From the NCBI GenBank assembly GCA_905233135.1, contig CAJOCQ010000002.1, positions 299,605 through 363,604 of the forward strand: DNA of 64,000 nucleotides, written 5' to 3'. This stretch comes from an uncultured Selenomonadaceae bacterium. GTDB taxonomy: Bacteria > Bacillota > Negativicutes > Selenomonadales > Selenomonadaceae. The translations under genes and the position numbers were made by a program. The notes under the pieces are model-generated. The model searched no databases. It saw only the letters and a list, made by a program, of their open reading frames with translations, and was not told where the DNA came from. This document shows, piece after piece, positions 43,944-56,598 of this stretch (position 1 is the first letter of the stretch; each line of letters opens with the position of its first letter).

Positions 43944-44165
43944 TTAAATAAATATTAACTCTTCTGCTACATCTTTGAGCAATTTACCATCAACAAAAGG
44001 CGTTTTTAGAACTTCCTCCAAATTATTAAAGCGCATTTCGCTACCGTCATATCCGGCTATAATTTCGTTTTCAAACATACAGATTGCCCCACGTTTACCC
44101 CGATACTCAAATTCATAATCATCGTAATGGTCTGAGAGTATATCCAAAAATTCTCGATAAGTCAT
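43944..44165 (-). CDS. Small hypothetical protein
   Basis: 73 residues, acidic (net negative), with MTYREFLDILSDHYDDYEFEYRGKR opening and a GYDGSEMRFNNLEEVLKTPFVDGKLLKDVAEEL close. No signal or membrane segment. The ribosome site is weak (AGAGGATAA). The acidic, compact character resembles immunity or anti-toxin proteins but that is only an impression. Unrelated to the beta-glucosidase operon on its right, from which a terminator separates it. Confidence 0.5.
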   Translation of the reverse strand: MTYREFLDILSDHYDDYEFEYRGKRGAICMFENEIIAGYDGSEMRFNNLEEVLKTPFVDGKLLKDVAEELIFI

Positions 44166-44352
44166 AAAATATCTGCATTATCCTCTCTTTCTTGCGTTTT
44201 TAGGTTGTGTGAATTTCCAAATAGACTAATCCTGCTGCGTCATAAAAAATACATTTATCAATTTACGTGCAATTCTTGTACCCGTCTTTTCACCAAACAC
44301 CGCGCTTATTGTTGACCTGAAATGCGGGTGCATTGTGAAAAATGACTGACAA
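44166..44352 (-). other. Gap with possible gene remnant
   Basis: On the minus strand 44333-44226 an ATG-started frame of 35 codons begins MHPHFRSTISAVFGEKTG and looks protein-like in composition, but has no ribosome site and no family I recognise. May be the end of a decayed gene. Confidence 0.3.
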
Positions 44353-44359
44353 ATAAAAA

Positions 44360-44396
44360 AAATCCCGCCGCTTGACGGGATTAAAAATTTTTTTGC
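44360..44396 (-). terminator. Terminator of the cellobiose gene group
   Basis: Minus strand ATCCCG-TCAAGCGG-CGGGAT followed by T8, just after the last 6-phospho-beta-glucosidase gene. Confidence 0.75.
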
Positions 44397-44409
44397 AAGT
44401 TGTAAAAAT

Positions 44410-47465
<3,056 letters not shown>

Positions 47466-48647
47466 CTAAAAGCTATTTTGAAGAAGCCAAGTTTCAGCCT
47501 TTTTAACAATTTCTGTAATATCGTTGCCGTTTTTGTCGATAATTTTATTTTTTATCCAACTTTCGCCGGCGGGAATTTTCGCCTCAAGCCTGAAAGTTTT
47601 GTAATAATTGTGTTCGGTTGCGTAGGTAGGATCCGCCTGCAGGAAACAATTATTGTACGCTTCCAAAATCCCTGCAACGGGCGCGCCGCCCGCGTCAATC
47701 CCTTCATATTGGCTGAAGTCTTCGCAATGGAGCGGACCTGCTTTTCTAATCAGCGGCACAACTTTTTTCAGCGTTGCAATTTCGTTTTCTGTAAGCGGCT
47801 GAAAATCTTTCATATAAGAAATATTATCCCGAACCTGCGCGAGCGTATTCATTCCCGACAGCGAACAAATAACTCCGTCAAGACTTGCCGCAAAACGTAC
47901 TGCCCAAGACGCAGGAGATAAATCGGGACGCGCCGCCCTCAAAATTTTATCGGCGTCAGCGGGAATATCCGCCAAAGTTCCCGCCTTGACAGGTTGCATT
48001 GCCACAACTTTTTTGCCGTGCTTGCGAATTGTTTCATAGCACCTGCGCGAACGTACAAAATAACTGTCCCAATCGTAATAATTTAAAACAATCTGCACAA
48101 AATCTACTTCAGGGTGTTCAGTCAAAATTTTGTCCAAAAGTTCGGGCGAATCGTGGAAAGAAAATCCCAAATTGCGAATACGCCCCGCCTTTTTCTGTTC
48201 GTTGAAGTATTCAAACAATTTCATCGGCTGAATATACGGCTCGTACAAATGATTCTGCACATTGTGTACCAAATAATAGTCAAAATAATCTACGCCGCAA
48301 TTTTTAATTTGTTCCTCAAAAATCTGCGAAATTTTTTCTTTTGCGGGCGTAAAGAAAGTTGGAAATTTTGTAGCAAGCGTGAAAGAATCGCGCGGGTATC
48401 GTTCAACCAAAATTTTTCTTGCGACGTGTTCACTCGTGCCGCCCAAATATACGTAGCTTGTATCAAAATATGTGAAGTCGTTCGCCAAAAATTCATCAAC
48501 CATCGCGCAGGACTTTTCAAAATCGACTTCAAATTTTTTTGAAACTTCGCCGCCGTTTTCTCTGTTGGTAGGCACGCTGCGTTTAGTTTCCGCAATTTCA
48601 CGAATTGGCAAGCGCATTAAACCGAATCCCAATTTTTTTACTGTCAT
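47466..48647 (-). CDS. Aldo/keto reductase, long form
   Basis: 393 residues from ATG 48647 (GAGGTGG upstream). Barrel with catalytic DTSYVYLGGTSEHVA, TKFPTF (Lys) and LVHNVQNH (His), then NLGFSFHDSPELLD. It belongs to the long group that normally ends in a ferredoxin-like 4Fe-4S domain, but here the Cys cluster is reduced to single Cys (GPLHCEDFSQY), so no cluster is expected. Located among cellobiose-use genes; a sugar or ketone substrate is inferred from context only. Confidence 0.88.
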   Translation of the reverse strand: MTVKKLGFGLMRLPIREIAETKRSVPTNRENGGEVSKKFEVDFEKSCAMVDEFLANDFTYFDTSYVYLGGTSEHVARKILVERYPRDSFTLATKFPTFFTPAKEKISQIFEEQIKNCGVDYFDYYLVHNVQNHLYEPYIQPMKLFEYFNEQKKAGRIRNLGFSFHDSPELLDKILTEHPEVDFVQIVLNYYDWDSYFVRSRRCYETIRKHGKKVVAMQPVKAGTLADIPADADKILRAARPDLSPASWAVRFAASLDGVICSLSGMNTLAQVRDNISYMKDFQPLTENEIATLKKVVPLIRKAGPLHCEDFSQYEGIDAGGAPVAGILEAYNNCFLQADPTYATEHNYYKTFRLEAKIPAGESWIKNKIIDKNGNDITEIVKKAETWLLQNSF

Positions 48648-48734
48648 AAAAGCCACCTCATTTAATTTATTTAATTTACATTTTAAGTTGTAAAAATTTT
48701 TTTGTACAATAGTTAAAAATAATTCGCTGCTATT

Positions 48735-49553
48735 CTAAATTTTGTCGAAAATAAATTTTTGAATGACTTCAGAAACCGCGCTTTCTTCGCAACTGCGCTC
48801 ACAAATATAATCACAATCGCCGCGCATACCGTCAGCAACATTTGCAACGCCGACGCCCAATCCCGCCGCCTTAATCATAGCAAGGTCATTAAAATTATCG
48901 CCAATAGCAATAGTGTCTTTCATATCGACGCCCAAAATTTCTGCAAGCTTGCGAAGTCCCGCGCCCTTGTTGACGCCCTTTTTGTTAAATTCCAAATATC
49001 TGTTTGAAGAGTAGCTGACGTCAACATCTGCGGTAATATCTTCAAGTTCCTTTGCAATTTTGCGCAAATATTCTTGATTAGTGTTTGTGTACAGGCATTT
49101 TACAATTTCTTGACCTTGCAAAAATTTTATATCCTTCTCAAAAGTTTCCTCAACTTCCATTCGCCCTGCAACATAATTTTTTTCGTCTTGGAAAAAATTA
49201 TAGGCGTAAACTTTATCCTTTGTGTAAACGTGAATGCAAACATCATAATTCAAGCCGCGCCTGTAAAATTCTTCGGCAAGTTCAAATGGTATTCCCGCAA
49301 AATGCAAAAGTTTATGGTTTTTGTTTTCGGTAATTGCGCCGCCGTTGAAAGAAATAACGTATTCATTGGGCGCGTCAAGTACGCCGAGCTCTTTTAATTG
49401 CGCGTCAATGCTGACATAGTTTCTGCCGCTTGCAGGAACGAATTTAACGCCCAAATCTTTCAAGCGGGCGATATTTTTTTTGTCTTCTTCGGAAATGCTT
49501 TTATCCTTGCGCAATAAAGTTTCATCCATATCACAAGCAATAATCTTGTACAT
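48735..49553 (-). CDS. HAD-family Cof-type phosphatase
   Basis: 272 residues, ATG after TAGGAGGTG. Class IIB HAD hydrolase: IIACDMDETLLRKD near 3-16 (nucleophile Asp), PASGRNY motif 2, Lys in the cap-following region, and GDNFNDLAMIKAAGLGVGVANV near 218-239. Members remove phosphate from sugar phosphates and cofactors. Lies between the PTS genes and the aldo/keto reductase, so it may dephosphorylate a sugar product. A terminator separates it from the PTS operon. Confidence 0.92.
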   Translation of the reverse strand: MYKIIACDMDETLLRKDKSISEEDKKNIARLKDLGVKFVPASGRNYVSIDAQLKELGVLDAPNEYVISFNGGAITENKNHKLLHFAGIPFELAEEFYRRGLNYDVCIHVYTKDKVYAYNFFQDEKNYVAGRMEVEETFEKDIKFLQGQEIVKCLYTNTNQEYLRKIAKELEDITADVDVSYSSNRYLEFNKKGVNKGAGLRKLAEILGVDMKDTIAIGDNFNDLAMIKAAGLGVGVANVADGMRGDCDYICERSCEESAVSEVIQKFIFDKI

Positions 49554-49566
49554 TAAAACACCTCCT

Positions 49567-49614
49567 ACTAAAAAAGGCAGGCAGCGATTGAATCAACTGC
49601 CTACCTTTTTTTGG
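49567..49614 (-). terminator. Terminator after PTS IIA (cellobiose)
   Basis: AAAAAAGGTAGGCAG on the minus strand pairs with CTGCCTGCCTTTTTT. Confidence 0.8.
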
Positions 49615-49633
49615 CTAGAAAATTATCAAGTTT

Positions 49634-49954
49634 TTACTTTTCTTTTGCGAGTTTTTCGTACAAATCGATAAATTCAAGTGCGATAGTCTTGAAACCTTCC
49701 GCGCTCATAAGTTGGTCTTCTGCGTGAAGAATAATCAAAGAAACCGCGCTGCCTTGCCCGTGTTCTGCTTCGTGCGTGAGGAGTTTTGCGTGCGCGTGAT
49801 GTCCTTGAACAAACATTTCGTCGCCTTCCGCAATCATTTTTCTTGCACCTTCAAAATCACCGGTTTTAGCTTTTTGAATAGCTTCAATGTACGTACTGCG
49901 CGCCGTGCCTACTGCCGAAATAATTTCAAATGCAGTGAGTTCTAAACCTTCCAT
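49634..49954 (-). CDS. celC: PTS lactose/cellobiose-type IIA
   Basis: Phosphocarrier of the cellobiose PTS, taking phosphate from HPr. 106 residues, ATG after TTTGGAGG. Helical IIA of the Lac/Cel family: AFEIISAVGTARSTYIEAIQKAKTGDFEGAR, the phosphorylated His in HHAHAKLLTHEA near 75, and HAEDQLMSAE. Third gene of the order IIC, IIB, IIA read on the minus strand. Confidence 0.95.
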   Translation of the reverse strand: MEGLELTAFEIISAVGTARSTYIEAIQKAKTGDFEGARKMIAEGDEMFVQGHHAHAKLLTHEAEHGQGSAVSLIILHAEDQLMSAEGFKTIALEFIDLYEKLAKEK

Positions 49955-49995
49955 TTTTAAACCTCCAAATTGAAATTATTTTTCGACGCAGTAAA

Positions 49996-50304
49996 TTACA
50001 TACCCATCAATTTTTTCGCAATGGCAATAGCACCTTTGCCGTCCATACGTCCATAAATTTTCATATCAATGGAATCAATCGGAACGCCGGGGCAAGCAGC
50101 GGCGACTTTGTCTTTTGCAAAACGAATCTGCGGTCCGAGAAGGATGCAATCAGCATCGGAAGCTTGTTCTTTAGCGTCAGCTTGCGGGAATGCCGCAATA
50201 GTCCAATCGGCGTGACCGTCAGCGGCTGCAGCTTCTTGCATTTTTTTGACGAGCATGCTGGTGGACATTCCGCCGGCACAGAGCAGGATAATTTTTTTTG
50301 CCAT
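49996..50304 (-). CDS. celA: PTS cellobiose-type IIB
   Basis: Passes phosphate from IIA to the incoming sugar. 102 residues from ATG 50304; the four extra residues of the longer frame would leave no room for AAAGGAG. Active-site Cys in ILLCAGGMSTSMLVKKM near 8, then LLGPQIRF and IDMKIYGRMDG of the Lac/Cel IIB family. Forty-one bases before celC. Confidence 0.94.
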   Translation of the reverse strand: MAKKIILLCAGGMSTSMLVKKMQEAAAADGHADWTIAAFPQADAKEQASDADCILLGPQIRFAKDKVAAACPGVPIDSIDMKIYGRMDGKGAIAIAKKLMGM

Positions 50305-50502
50305 AGTGAAAAACACACTCCTTTAAAAATTTTAATTAATATTTACAGTCAACTAACGCCGACTGATTTTAACGAATTTAAACATTGTTGAAAAAATGTT
50401 TTTACAAATTTTCTAAATGACGCCGCCGCGTTCTAAAGAAAAGATGCTGTGTTAGAGAAATTTCTAAAATGCTGAAAAAATTTTTCAACCTGCCTATTCA
50501 AA

Positions 50503-51813
50503 TTAACCTTCAGCTTCGGCTTCTTGTTCTTCTTTGAGAGCCGCCGCGTCAAGTGCTTTCAAGAACGGCAGATAAACAACCGTCGAAACTGCCGCAATAA
50601 CTATTTGAACAATCGCCCCGGGTACACCTTGCAGCAACAAGCCCGAAATAATTGTTGGCGTTGTCCAAGGCACTTGAACTGCGCCGAAAGGATCCATAAA
50701 TCCTAAGCTGATTGAAAAATAAGTTATTAACATAGCCGCCCACATTGCAAGGCTGAAAGGAACAATCATATAAGGGTTGAAAACGATAGGAAGACCGAAA
50801 ATAATCGGTTCGTTAATGTTGAAAACGCCGGGCGCAGTGCCGAGCTTGATAATTGCGCGAACTTGTTCGGATTTTGCGAAGAGCCAACCTGAAATTAACA
50901 AGCCAATCGTTGCGCCGCAACCTGCGGGTTTCATGAAAACGTCGAAAACTTGAATTGTAAGAGTATGAGCGCGCGGGTCAGTAGCAAGATTTACGCCCTG
51001 TTCAATCAACGCCTGATTTTCAAGCGCATTTGCAGTCATAATCGGGTTCATAACGCCGCCAACGACGTTTGGTCCGTGAATACCTGCCCAAAACAGAATT
51101 GTTTGCAAAAGTGAAAAGATTGTGCCGCCAATAACGGAGTCTGTAATACCTTGCAACGGAGCTTGAATCATATTAAAGAGAAGTTCGGGGAAAGTTGTAT
51201 CGCCAAGGAATTTGCAAAGACCGAAAACAACTGCGGCGGCTGTAAAAAGAATTGCGCCCGGTGTCAATGCTTCAAAAGCGCGGGTAACGCCTGAAGGAAC
51301 TGACGGCGGCATTTTCAAGCCAAGATGATTTTTTTCGCAGTAGCAGCAAACAACACTTGTAAAAAGTGCAATTAACATACCCGAAATAATACCGTTTGAA
51401 CCTGTCCAAAGTTTCGGAATAACTTCAGTTGCAACGCCTTCGGAGCCTACAGCTTGAGTTGAAGGCATAACCATTACAAAAGTACAGAAAGCAAGCATTG
51501 ACGCCATAATAGCGTTGCAACCTTCAGCTTCAGTATATTTGTATGCAACCGCCAAGCAGCAGATAACGCCCAAAACGTTAAAAGTTCCGCCGAAAACTGC
51601 ATAAAGCGGAGCCGCCCAATCGTGCCCGAATTGGGCTACCATCATTTCATTGTAGCCGGGAAAAGGCAAATTTGCCAACAAAAGAAATACTGAACCTACG
51701 ATTGTAAAAGGCGTTGTCATAATAAATCCGTCACGCAACGCAGCAACTACTTTAATTTCAGCAAAACTGGCCATCATTGCTATAAACTTATCAAACGCTG
51801 AATTTCCTTCCAT
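50503..51813 (-). CDS. celB: PTS cellobiose-type IIC permease
   Basis: Membrane channel and sugar-binding part of the PTS. 436 residues from ATG 51813 (AAAGGAGGG upstream). About ten hydrophobic segments; typical features are FDKFIAMMASFAEIKVVAALRDGFIMTTPFTIVGS at the start, GIHGPNVVGGVMNPIM, and FNINEPIIFGLPIVFNP near 340. First gene of the operon; promoter in 51814-52060. Confidence 0.95.
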   Translation of the reverse strand: MEGNSAFDKFIAMMASFAEIKVVAALRDGFIMTTPFTIVGSVFLLLANLPFPGYNEMMVAQFGHDWAAPLYAVFGGTFNVLGVICCLAVAYKYTEAEGCNAIMASMLAFCTFVMVMPSTQAVGSEGVATEVIPKLWTGSNGIISGMLIALFTSVVCCYCEKNHLGLKMPPSVPSGVTRAFEALTPGAILFTAAAVVFGLCKFLGDTTFPELLFNMIQAPLQGITDSVIGGTIFSLLQTILFWAGIHGPNVVGGVMNPIMTANALENQALIEQGVNLATDPRAHTLTIQVFDVFMKPAGCGATIGLLISGWLFAKSEQVRAIIKLGTAPGVFNINEPIIFGLPIVFNPYMIVPFSLAMWAAMLITYFSISLGFMDPFGAVQVPWTTPTIISGLLLQGVPGAIVQIVIAAVSTVVYLPFLKALDAAALKEEQEAEAEG

Positions 51814-52070
51814 TAAGTACCCTCCTTTAAAATAAACCAAAATTTAATAATGGCGCGCAGTCCTCAAACTTCGGTAATTGACGCACTTTAAAATAATAAT
51901 AAAAATAAATTCTACAACCCCTGCAAATGCGCAATCACTAAAAAAATTTTAACCTCCCTGAAAAATTTTTAATTTTATAAGAATTTTAATACAGCAACAA
52001 AAATTTAGCAAGTGCTTTTAGCTTAAATTTACAGGAAAATTTTTTGAAAATTTGTATTAAGCCTTTGCAA
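51814..52070 (-). promoter_or_regulatory. Upstream region of the cellobiose PTS operon
   Basis: AT-rich, no gene. Should contain the PTS promoter. I saw no clear CRE, sigma-54 box or antiterminator hairpin. Confidence 0.4.
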
Positions 52071-52106
52071 AAAAAAGCCGCCGAAATTTCGACGGCGAAA
52101 AAATTT
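52071..52106 (-). terminator. Terminator after Tad-like gene
   Basis: Minus strand GCCGTC-GAAATTTC-GGCGGC followed by T7. Confidence 0.75.
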
Positions 52107-52124
52107 TTTCTGCAAATTTAATTT

Positions 52125-54509
52125 TTAGTCAACCCAATCAGAACGAATTGTCGTATAGAAAATATCTTCATTAAGAGATTGATTGTCGTTATTTTTGCCC
52201 AAATACGTATAGTCAACCAAATTAACGGTATGATATGAATTGTACTTAGCCGAACGGATATTAAATATTGATTTGTCATAAATTATCTCGGTTTCATCCG
52301 TTCCCTTTTTATAATTTGAAGTACCGGGAGTATAGCCGGCTCGCCAACTGGGATCGTTCGGCGCAGGGCGTACACTGGATTTATAATTATCTGAATCTCT
52401 CAACGATCTGTATTGAACATTTCCTAATTGGTCAACATACATTGCATTAAGAGTAACAGATTCTTTTTCAAGCTTTCTGTCTGCAAAAGTTGGAGTAAGA
52501 TTAGATTTTTCATCTTCAACCAAAGTGTAAATGTAGAGTATTGAAGAATGGTTCTTCGGTATTGTAACGTATTTTGTTTTTTTCTCTACTTCGTCAAATA
52601 CTTCATACACATTTTCATTTTTGGATACGATATTTTCTTTAGGATTTTTTGCTTCACTAAATGTACCTGTAGCATAAATTACATTAAGGCATTTTAATTT
52701 ATTTTTCCCGTAATTATCTTTTACAGGGTTGCCATTATTATCAAGAATAGTTTCTACGTGAATGTAGCGTGTGCCGCCTTCTGCCGCCGCGTGATAAAAT
52801 GTGCAACCTTCATCATCCAAGTAGTAGATATTGCCTCTGGCGTCTGTTATTTTGTTGTCAGGGTTGCCGCCTACTGCTTTTATTGGGAAATCATGCGCTT
52901 CTTTTAATTTTAAAAATTTCATTGCGACAACAAAACCTTCCAAACTATGATTGTTGCCGTTGATAACAACAGGACTGTTGGGCATAAAGAAAACGCCTCT
53001 AAAATCTGCATTAAGATTCAAAATGACCGGCAAAGAATTTCTTGCATTGCCTTTATAGGAATTATCATATTTTTCTTCGCCTTCTTTGTATTCATAATCA
53101 TCGGGGTTTTTCACTAAGTGCCGCCAAGTTTCACGCCATTTTTCTTGCCAAACAGTTTGATCTTTGCCGTCATCTTTTTGAGGACCGTCATAGAAAATAA
53201 ACATTGGGCGATATTTGTCGTCGGTGTCGTCGGTGTTTGCGGCGTTCACATTAATAATCATCTGTCGAACGGTATTTCTGGCACTACCGCTGCCGTTATT
53301 GTCCGAATAGGCGTCTTCATTTTCTATATAAACATACAGATTATCGGGCGGTTCCTTATCTGTACGAACTTTATATTCGTACGTATACTGGGAACCGTTC
53401 CATTTGCCAATATTTATTAAATCATGAATTCTGTATTTTAAAACTTCTGAATTGGCGGGGATTTGGTCAAAACTATTTTCATATAAATTATATGCGTTTT
53501 GAGTACTTGCAGGATCTGTATCTTTAAGCGGTTTTTTAACTAAATCTGCTTTTAAATCTACAAACAATTTGTTAAAATTTCTTTGATCCAATTCTTCGCC
53601 GACTTCTTTACCATCTTTTACAGCTTTTGAAGAACCCATCAACATCAAAGTTTCAGTACGATAAAAATTGCCTTTAACATATTCATTGCCTTTTGCTTGA
53701 ACTGAGCGCATTCTTGCTATAGTCATTTGGTCTAATGTTTTATATGTGTCATTAAGCAATTTTTTTAAATCTTTGTCAGTTTTGGCTTGGTTTATTTGAT
53801 CTCCGACTTTGTTGTAAATTGCCCACCAATCATTATAATTGTTATCACTTTCTACAACTCTCATTTGTTTATACAATGAAGGACCATGAGGCGGATCTCC
53901 ATAATATTCATATTGTGGGTGATACGTAATTTTAGCAACTGCCATAGCTTTGGAATTTAAATTTACTATATTAAAATTATCCATAATATCAAAAAGGTGT
54001 TTGAGTTTTTCGGAAAGTATAACGACATAATAAATTGCGTCATCGTCTTCGCGGTCTGCGCCATAAACTATGCGTTTAAATTTAACGGTATTAAAGTTGT
54101 CGGGAATTAAATTTTCTTCTCCGGAGCTGACATCTTTAACTTCTAAATTCTCATCGCCGAGAAAAGCTTTCAAGTTTAATTCAGCGTATTTTTTGGCGGT
54201 TTGATCGCCATAGTCGGTATTATAACCGTAAATAGTTTTTGCATTTGCAAGACGCAAAAAATTTTCATCATAGTTGCTCACCAAAAATGAATATCTGCGT
54301 TTATTTATATCTAATCCCTTATCAGTTATTACATTTGCCGCCGCAGTAACTGCCGCGTCAGCTGCATTTTGCAGGCGGGATTGATTGAGGTACAGCCAGC
54401 CGAAATCTGCCGCTGCCGCCACGAAAAGAAAAAGAATCGGCAAGGATACTGCAACAAAAACTAAAGATTGTCCGTTTTGCAATTTTGACTTTAAAAATTT
54501 TCTGAACAT
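52125..54509 (-). CDS. TadG-like secreted/pilus-associated protein
   Basis: 794 residues, ATG after AAAGGAGG. The N-terminus fits TadE/TadG-type Flp pilus proteins: GQSLVFVAVSLPILFLFVAAAADFGWLYLNQSRLQNAADAAVTAAAN, with one membrane segment at about 14-37 and the DAAALAAA-like stretch. The remaining 740 residues are extracytoplasmic, rich in Asn, Asp, Tyr and Lys, with repeated beta segments (VVINGNNHSLEGFVVAMKF) and no Cys-rich motif. Other tad genes are absent from the window. Possible adhesin or surface protein. Confidence 0.8.
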   Translation of the reverse strand: MFRKFLKSKLQNGQSLVFVAVSLPILFLFVAAAADFGWLYLNQSRLQNAADAAVTAAANVITDKGLDINKRRYSFLVSNYDENFLRLANAKTIYGYNTDYGDQTAKKYAELNLKAFLGDENLEVKDVSSGEENLIPDNFNTVKFKRIVYGADREDDDAIYYVVILSEKLKHLFDIMDNFNIVNLNSKAMAVAKITYHPQYEYYGDPPHGPSLYKQMRVVESDNNYNDWWAIYNKVGDQINQAKTDKDLKKLLNDTYKTLDQMTIARMRSVQAKGNEYVKGNFYRTETLMLMGSSKAVKDGKEVGEELDQRNFNKLFVDLKADLVKKPLKDTDPASTQNAYNLYENSFDQIPANSEVLKYRIHDLINIGKWNGSQYTYEYKVRTDKEPPDNLYVYIENEDAYSDNNGSGSARNTVRQMIINVNAANTDDTDDKYRPMFIFYDGPQKDDGKDQTVWQEKWRETWRHLVKNPDDYEYKEGEEKYDNSYKGNARNSLPVILNLNADFRGVFFMPNSPVVINGNNHSLEGFVVAMKFLKLKEAHDFPIKAVGGNPDNKITDARGNIYYLDDEGCTFYHAAAEGGTRYIHVETILDNNGNPVKDNYGKNKLKCLNVIYATGTFSEAKNPKENIVSKNENVYEVFDEVEKKTKYVTIPKNHSSILYIYTLVEDEKSNLTPTFADRKLEKESVTLNAMYVDQLGNVQYRSLRDSDNYKSSVRPAPNDPSWRAGYTPGTSNYKKGTDETEIIYDKSIFNIRSAKYNSYHTVNLVDYTYLGKNNDNQSLNEDIFYTTIRSDWVD

Positions 54510-54638
54510 TTCAATTCCTCCTTTGTCAGAAAATTTTAACTTAGAGAGTGCGGGTTGTCAATTTTAATTCAAGCTAATTTATTTTTCTGCGGGGAAATTT
54601 TTTAAAAATAATTTTTATAAATTATTTCTAAAAAAACA

Positions 54639-54669
54639 AAAAAAACGCCGTCAACTTTCGACAGCGTTA
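54639..54669 (-). terminator. Terminator overlapping the Lon gene end
   Basis: Minus strand AACGCTGTC pairs with GACGGCGTT, followed by T8; the stem begins within the last codons. Confidence 0.75.
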
Positions 54670-56594
54670 AATTTTATTTCTTCGTCAAAAATATATTTGA
54701 AAGCTTCGTCTGCAGTTTCTACCGCGTAAATATTCAAGCCCAAATGATTTTGCGGAATATCTTTGGAATTTTCTTTGGGAATTACCAAAGTTTTAATACC
54801 GGCTTGTTTTGCGCCGTAAGCTTTTTCAAAAACTCCGCCGACAGGGCGAACTCTGCCCTGCAAGGAAATTTCGCCCGTAACTGCAACATCTTGGCGAATT
54901 TTTTTACCCGTAACCGCGCTTATTAACGCAGATAAAATTGCAGTGCCCGCGCTCGGTCCGTCGATATTTCCGCCGCCAATAACATTTATATGAACGTCGA
55001 AATCGTGAATATCTTTGCCCGTAACTTTGCGCAAAACTGACGCCGCATTAAAAACAGAATCTTTCGCCATACTGCCCGCAGTTTCATTAAAGCGAATCGT
55101 ACCCTTGCCCTTTTCGGCGGGAAAAACTACCGCTTCAATTTCGATAACAGAGCCGATAAAGCCGCTTACACCTAAGCCGAAAATATGTCCAACGGTTGAA
55201 TTGCTTGACGCTTTTTTTGTAACGTACTGGAAAAGCCTTGAAACCTGCGCGACTTCGTAAATATGTTTTTTGGTAATTTTAATATTTTCGGCGTCGTCGG
55301 CAAGTGCCAAGCTGTAAGCGTCTGCCAAAATATTTATAGCCTTTCGCCCTTCAATGGTATATTCGGAAATTGTTTCGGCGATACCGTCTTCAAGTTCAAC
55401 GTTTAATTTTGCTGCGGCGTTTTTGACAATTTCGATAATGTGCGCGGGCGTCAACGGTTCAAAGTAAATTTCGGCGCAACGGGAACGCAACGCAGGATTG
55501 ATAGAACTTGCTTCGCGCGTTGTAGCTCCAATCAAAACAAAATCAGCGGGCGCGCCGTTTTCAAAAAGCATTTTAACATATTTCGGAACTCTTTCGTCCG
55601 TCGGGTCGTAGTAGGCACTTTCAAAATAGGCGCGTTTATCTTCAAGCACTTTCAAAAGTTTATTTTGAAGCATAATATCCATTTCGCCAATTTCGTCAAT
55701 GAACAAAATCCCGCCGTGCGCGTCGGTAACAAGTCCCGGCTTAGGTTCGGGGACGCCGCTTTCAGCAAGTGATTTTTGCGCGCCTTGATAAATTGGATCG
55801 TGAACACTGCCTAAAAGCGGGTTCGTCATATCGCGCGGATCCCAACGCAAAGTTGTACCGTCAGTTTCAATGAAGGGCGCGTTTTCAGCGAAGGGGCTGT
55901 ATTCCAAAGTTTTAACCGCTTCCAAAACTAAACGCGCGGCAGTAGTTTTACCTACACCGGGCGGTCCGTACAAAATTAAATGTTGCGGATACGGCGACGC
56001 CAATTTTGCACGAATGGATTTAACGGCGCGTTCTTGCCCGACAATCTCTTCTAAAGATTTTGGGCGCAAAAGTTCCATAACCGATTGCGTCAATTTAACC
56101 TTTTCGAGTTGCTCAATGTGTTCGCGCTTTTTGGCATCGTGCGGCGTTTCGTCAGCAGGTTTTTCTTCTTTTAAAATTTGGAGGCGAATATCTTTAACGT
56201 ATTCTTGGTGGTCGTGCTCCAACTTTTCGGTAACTTTTTTATCGATTTTATCTTCAACTTGACGCCGTGCAATAATATCAGCCAAAAGCTCTGAAAGTTT
56301 AGCAATTTCGGCTTGAAGTTCGGATTCTTTTGGCGGCGGGTAAAGGGTAGGATTTTCCTCCAGAATTCGGCGCAGTGCCAAAACTCTTTCGCAAGGATTA
56401 ACCGAGCGCATAAGGCGCAGTGCGTCCATTTTTCCCGCCTGCAAAACTAACCTGTCAGATCCTATTGCGTCAATAACAATTTCGTACATTGCGGAAATTT
56501 CTCTGTCAATTTCGGTTTCATTGCGCGGTTGAATGACTACAGTTTTTTTGCCTGAAAAAGTGCGTTTAATTGCGCCGATTAATTTTTTGAACAC
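54651..56594 (-). CDS. Lon-family ATP-dependent protease (LonC / spore-Lon type)
   Basis: ATP-driven serine-lysine protease. 647 residues when started at GTG 56594, after TTGAGG that overlaps the rplI stop. N-terminal helical region to about 155, AAA domain with LYGPPGVGKTTAARLV near 210, LLGSVHDPIYQGAQ, FIDEIGEMDIMLQNKLLKVLEDKR near 300, and a protease domain with Ser in DGPSAGTAIL near 545 and Lys in FEKAYGAKQAG near 590. No full-length Lon N-domain. The HDPIYQGA..EPKPGLVTDAHGG signature matches the family called spore-associated Lon in endospore formers. Four bases downstream of rplI. Confidence 0.9.
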   Translation of the reverse strand: MFKKLIGAIKRTFSGKKTVVIQPRNETEIDREISAMYEIVIDAIGSDRLVLQAGKMDALRLMRSVNPCERVLALRRILEENPTLYPPPKESELQAEIAKLSELLADIIARRQVEDKIDKKVTEKLEHDHQEYVKDIRLQILKEEKPADETPHDAKKREHIEQLEKVKLTQSVMELLRPKSLEEIVGQERAVKSIRAKLASPYPQHLILYGPPGVGKTTAARLVLEAVKTLEYSPFAENAPFIETDGTTLRWDPRDMTNPLLGSVHDPIYQGAQKSLAESGVPEPKPGLVTDAHGGILFIDEIGEMDIMLQNKLLKVLEDKRAYFESAYYDPTDERVPKYVKMLFENGAPADFVLIGATTREASSINPALRSRCAEIYFEPLTPAHIIEIVKNAAAKLNVELEDGIAETISEYTIEGRKAINILADAYSLALADDAENIKITKKHIYEVAQVSRLFQYVTKKASSNSTVGHIFGLGVSGFIGSVIEIEAVVFPAEKGKGTIRFNETAGSMAKDSVFNAASVLRKVTGKDIHDFDVHINVIGGGNIDGPSAGTAILSALISAVTGKKIRQDVAVTGEISLQGRVRPVGGVFEKAYGAKQAGIKTLVIPKENSKDIPQNHLGLNIYAVETADEAFKYIFDEEIKFNAVES

Positions 56595-56598
56595 GTTA

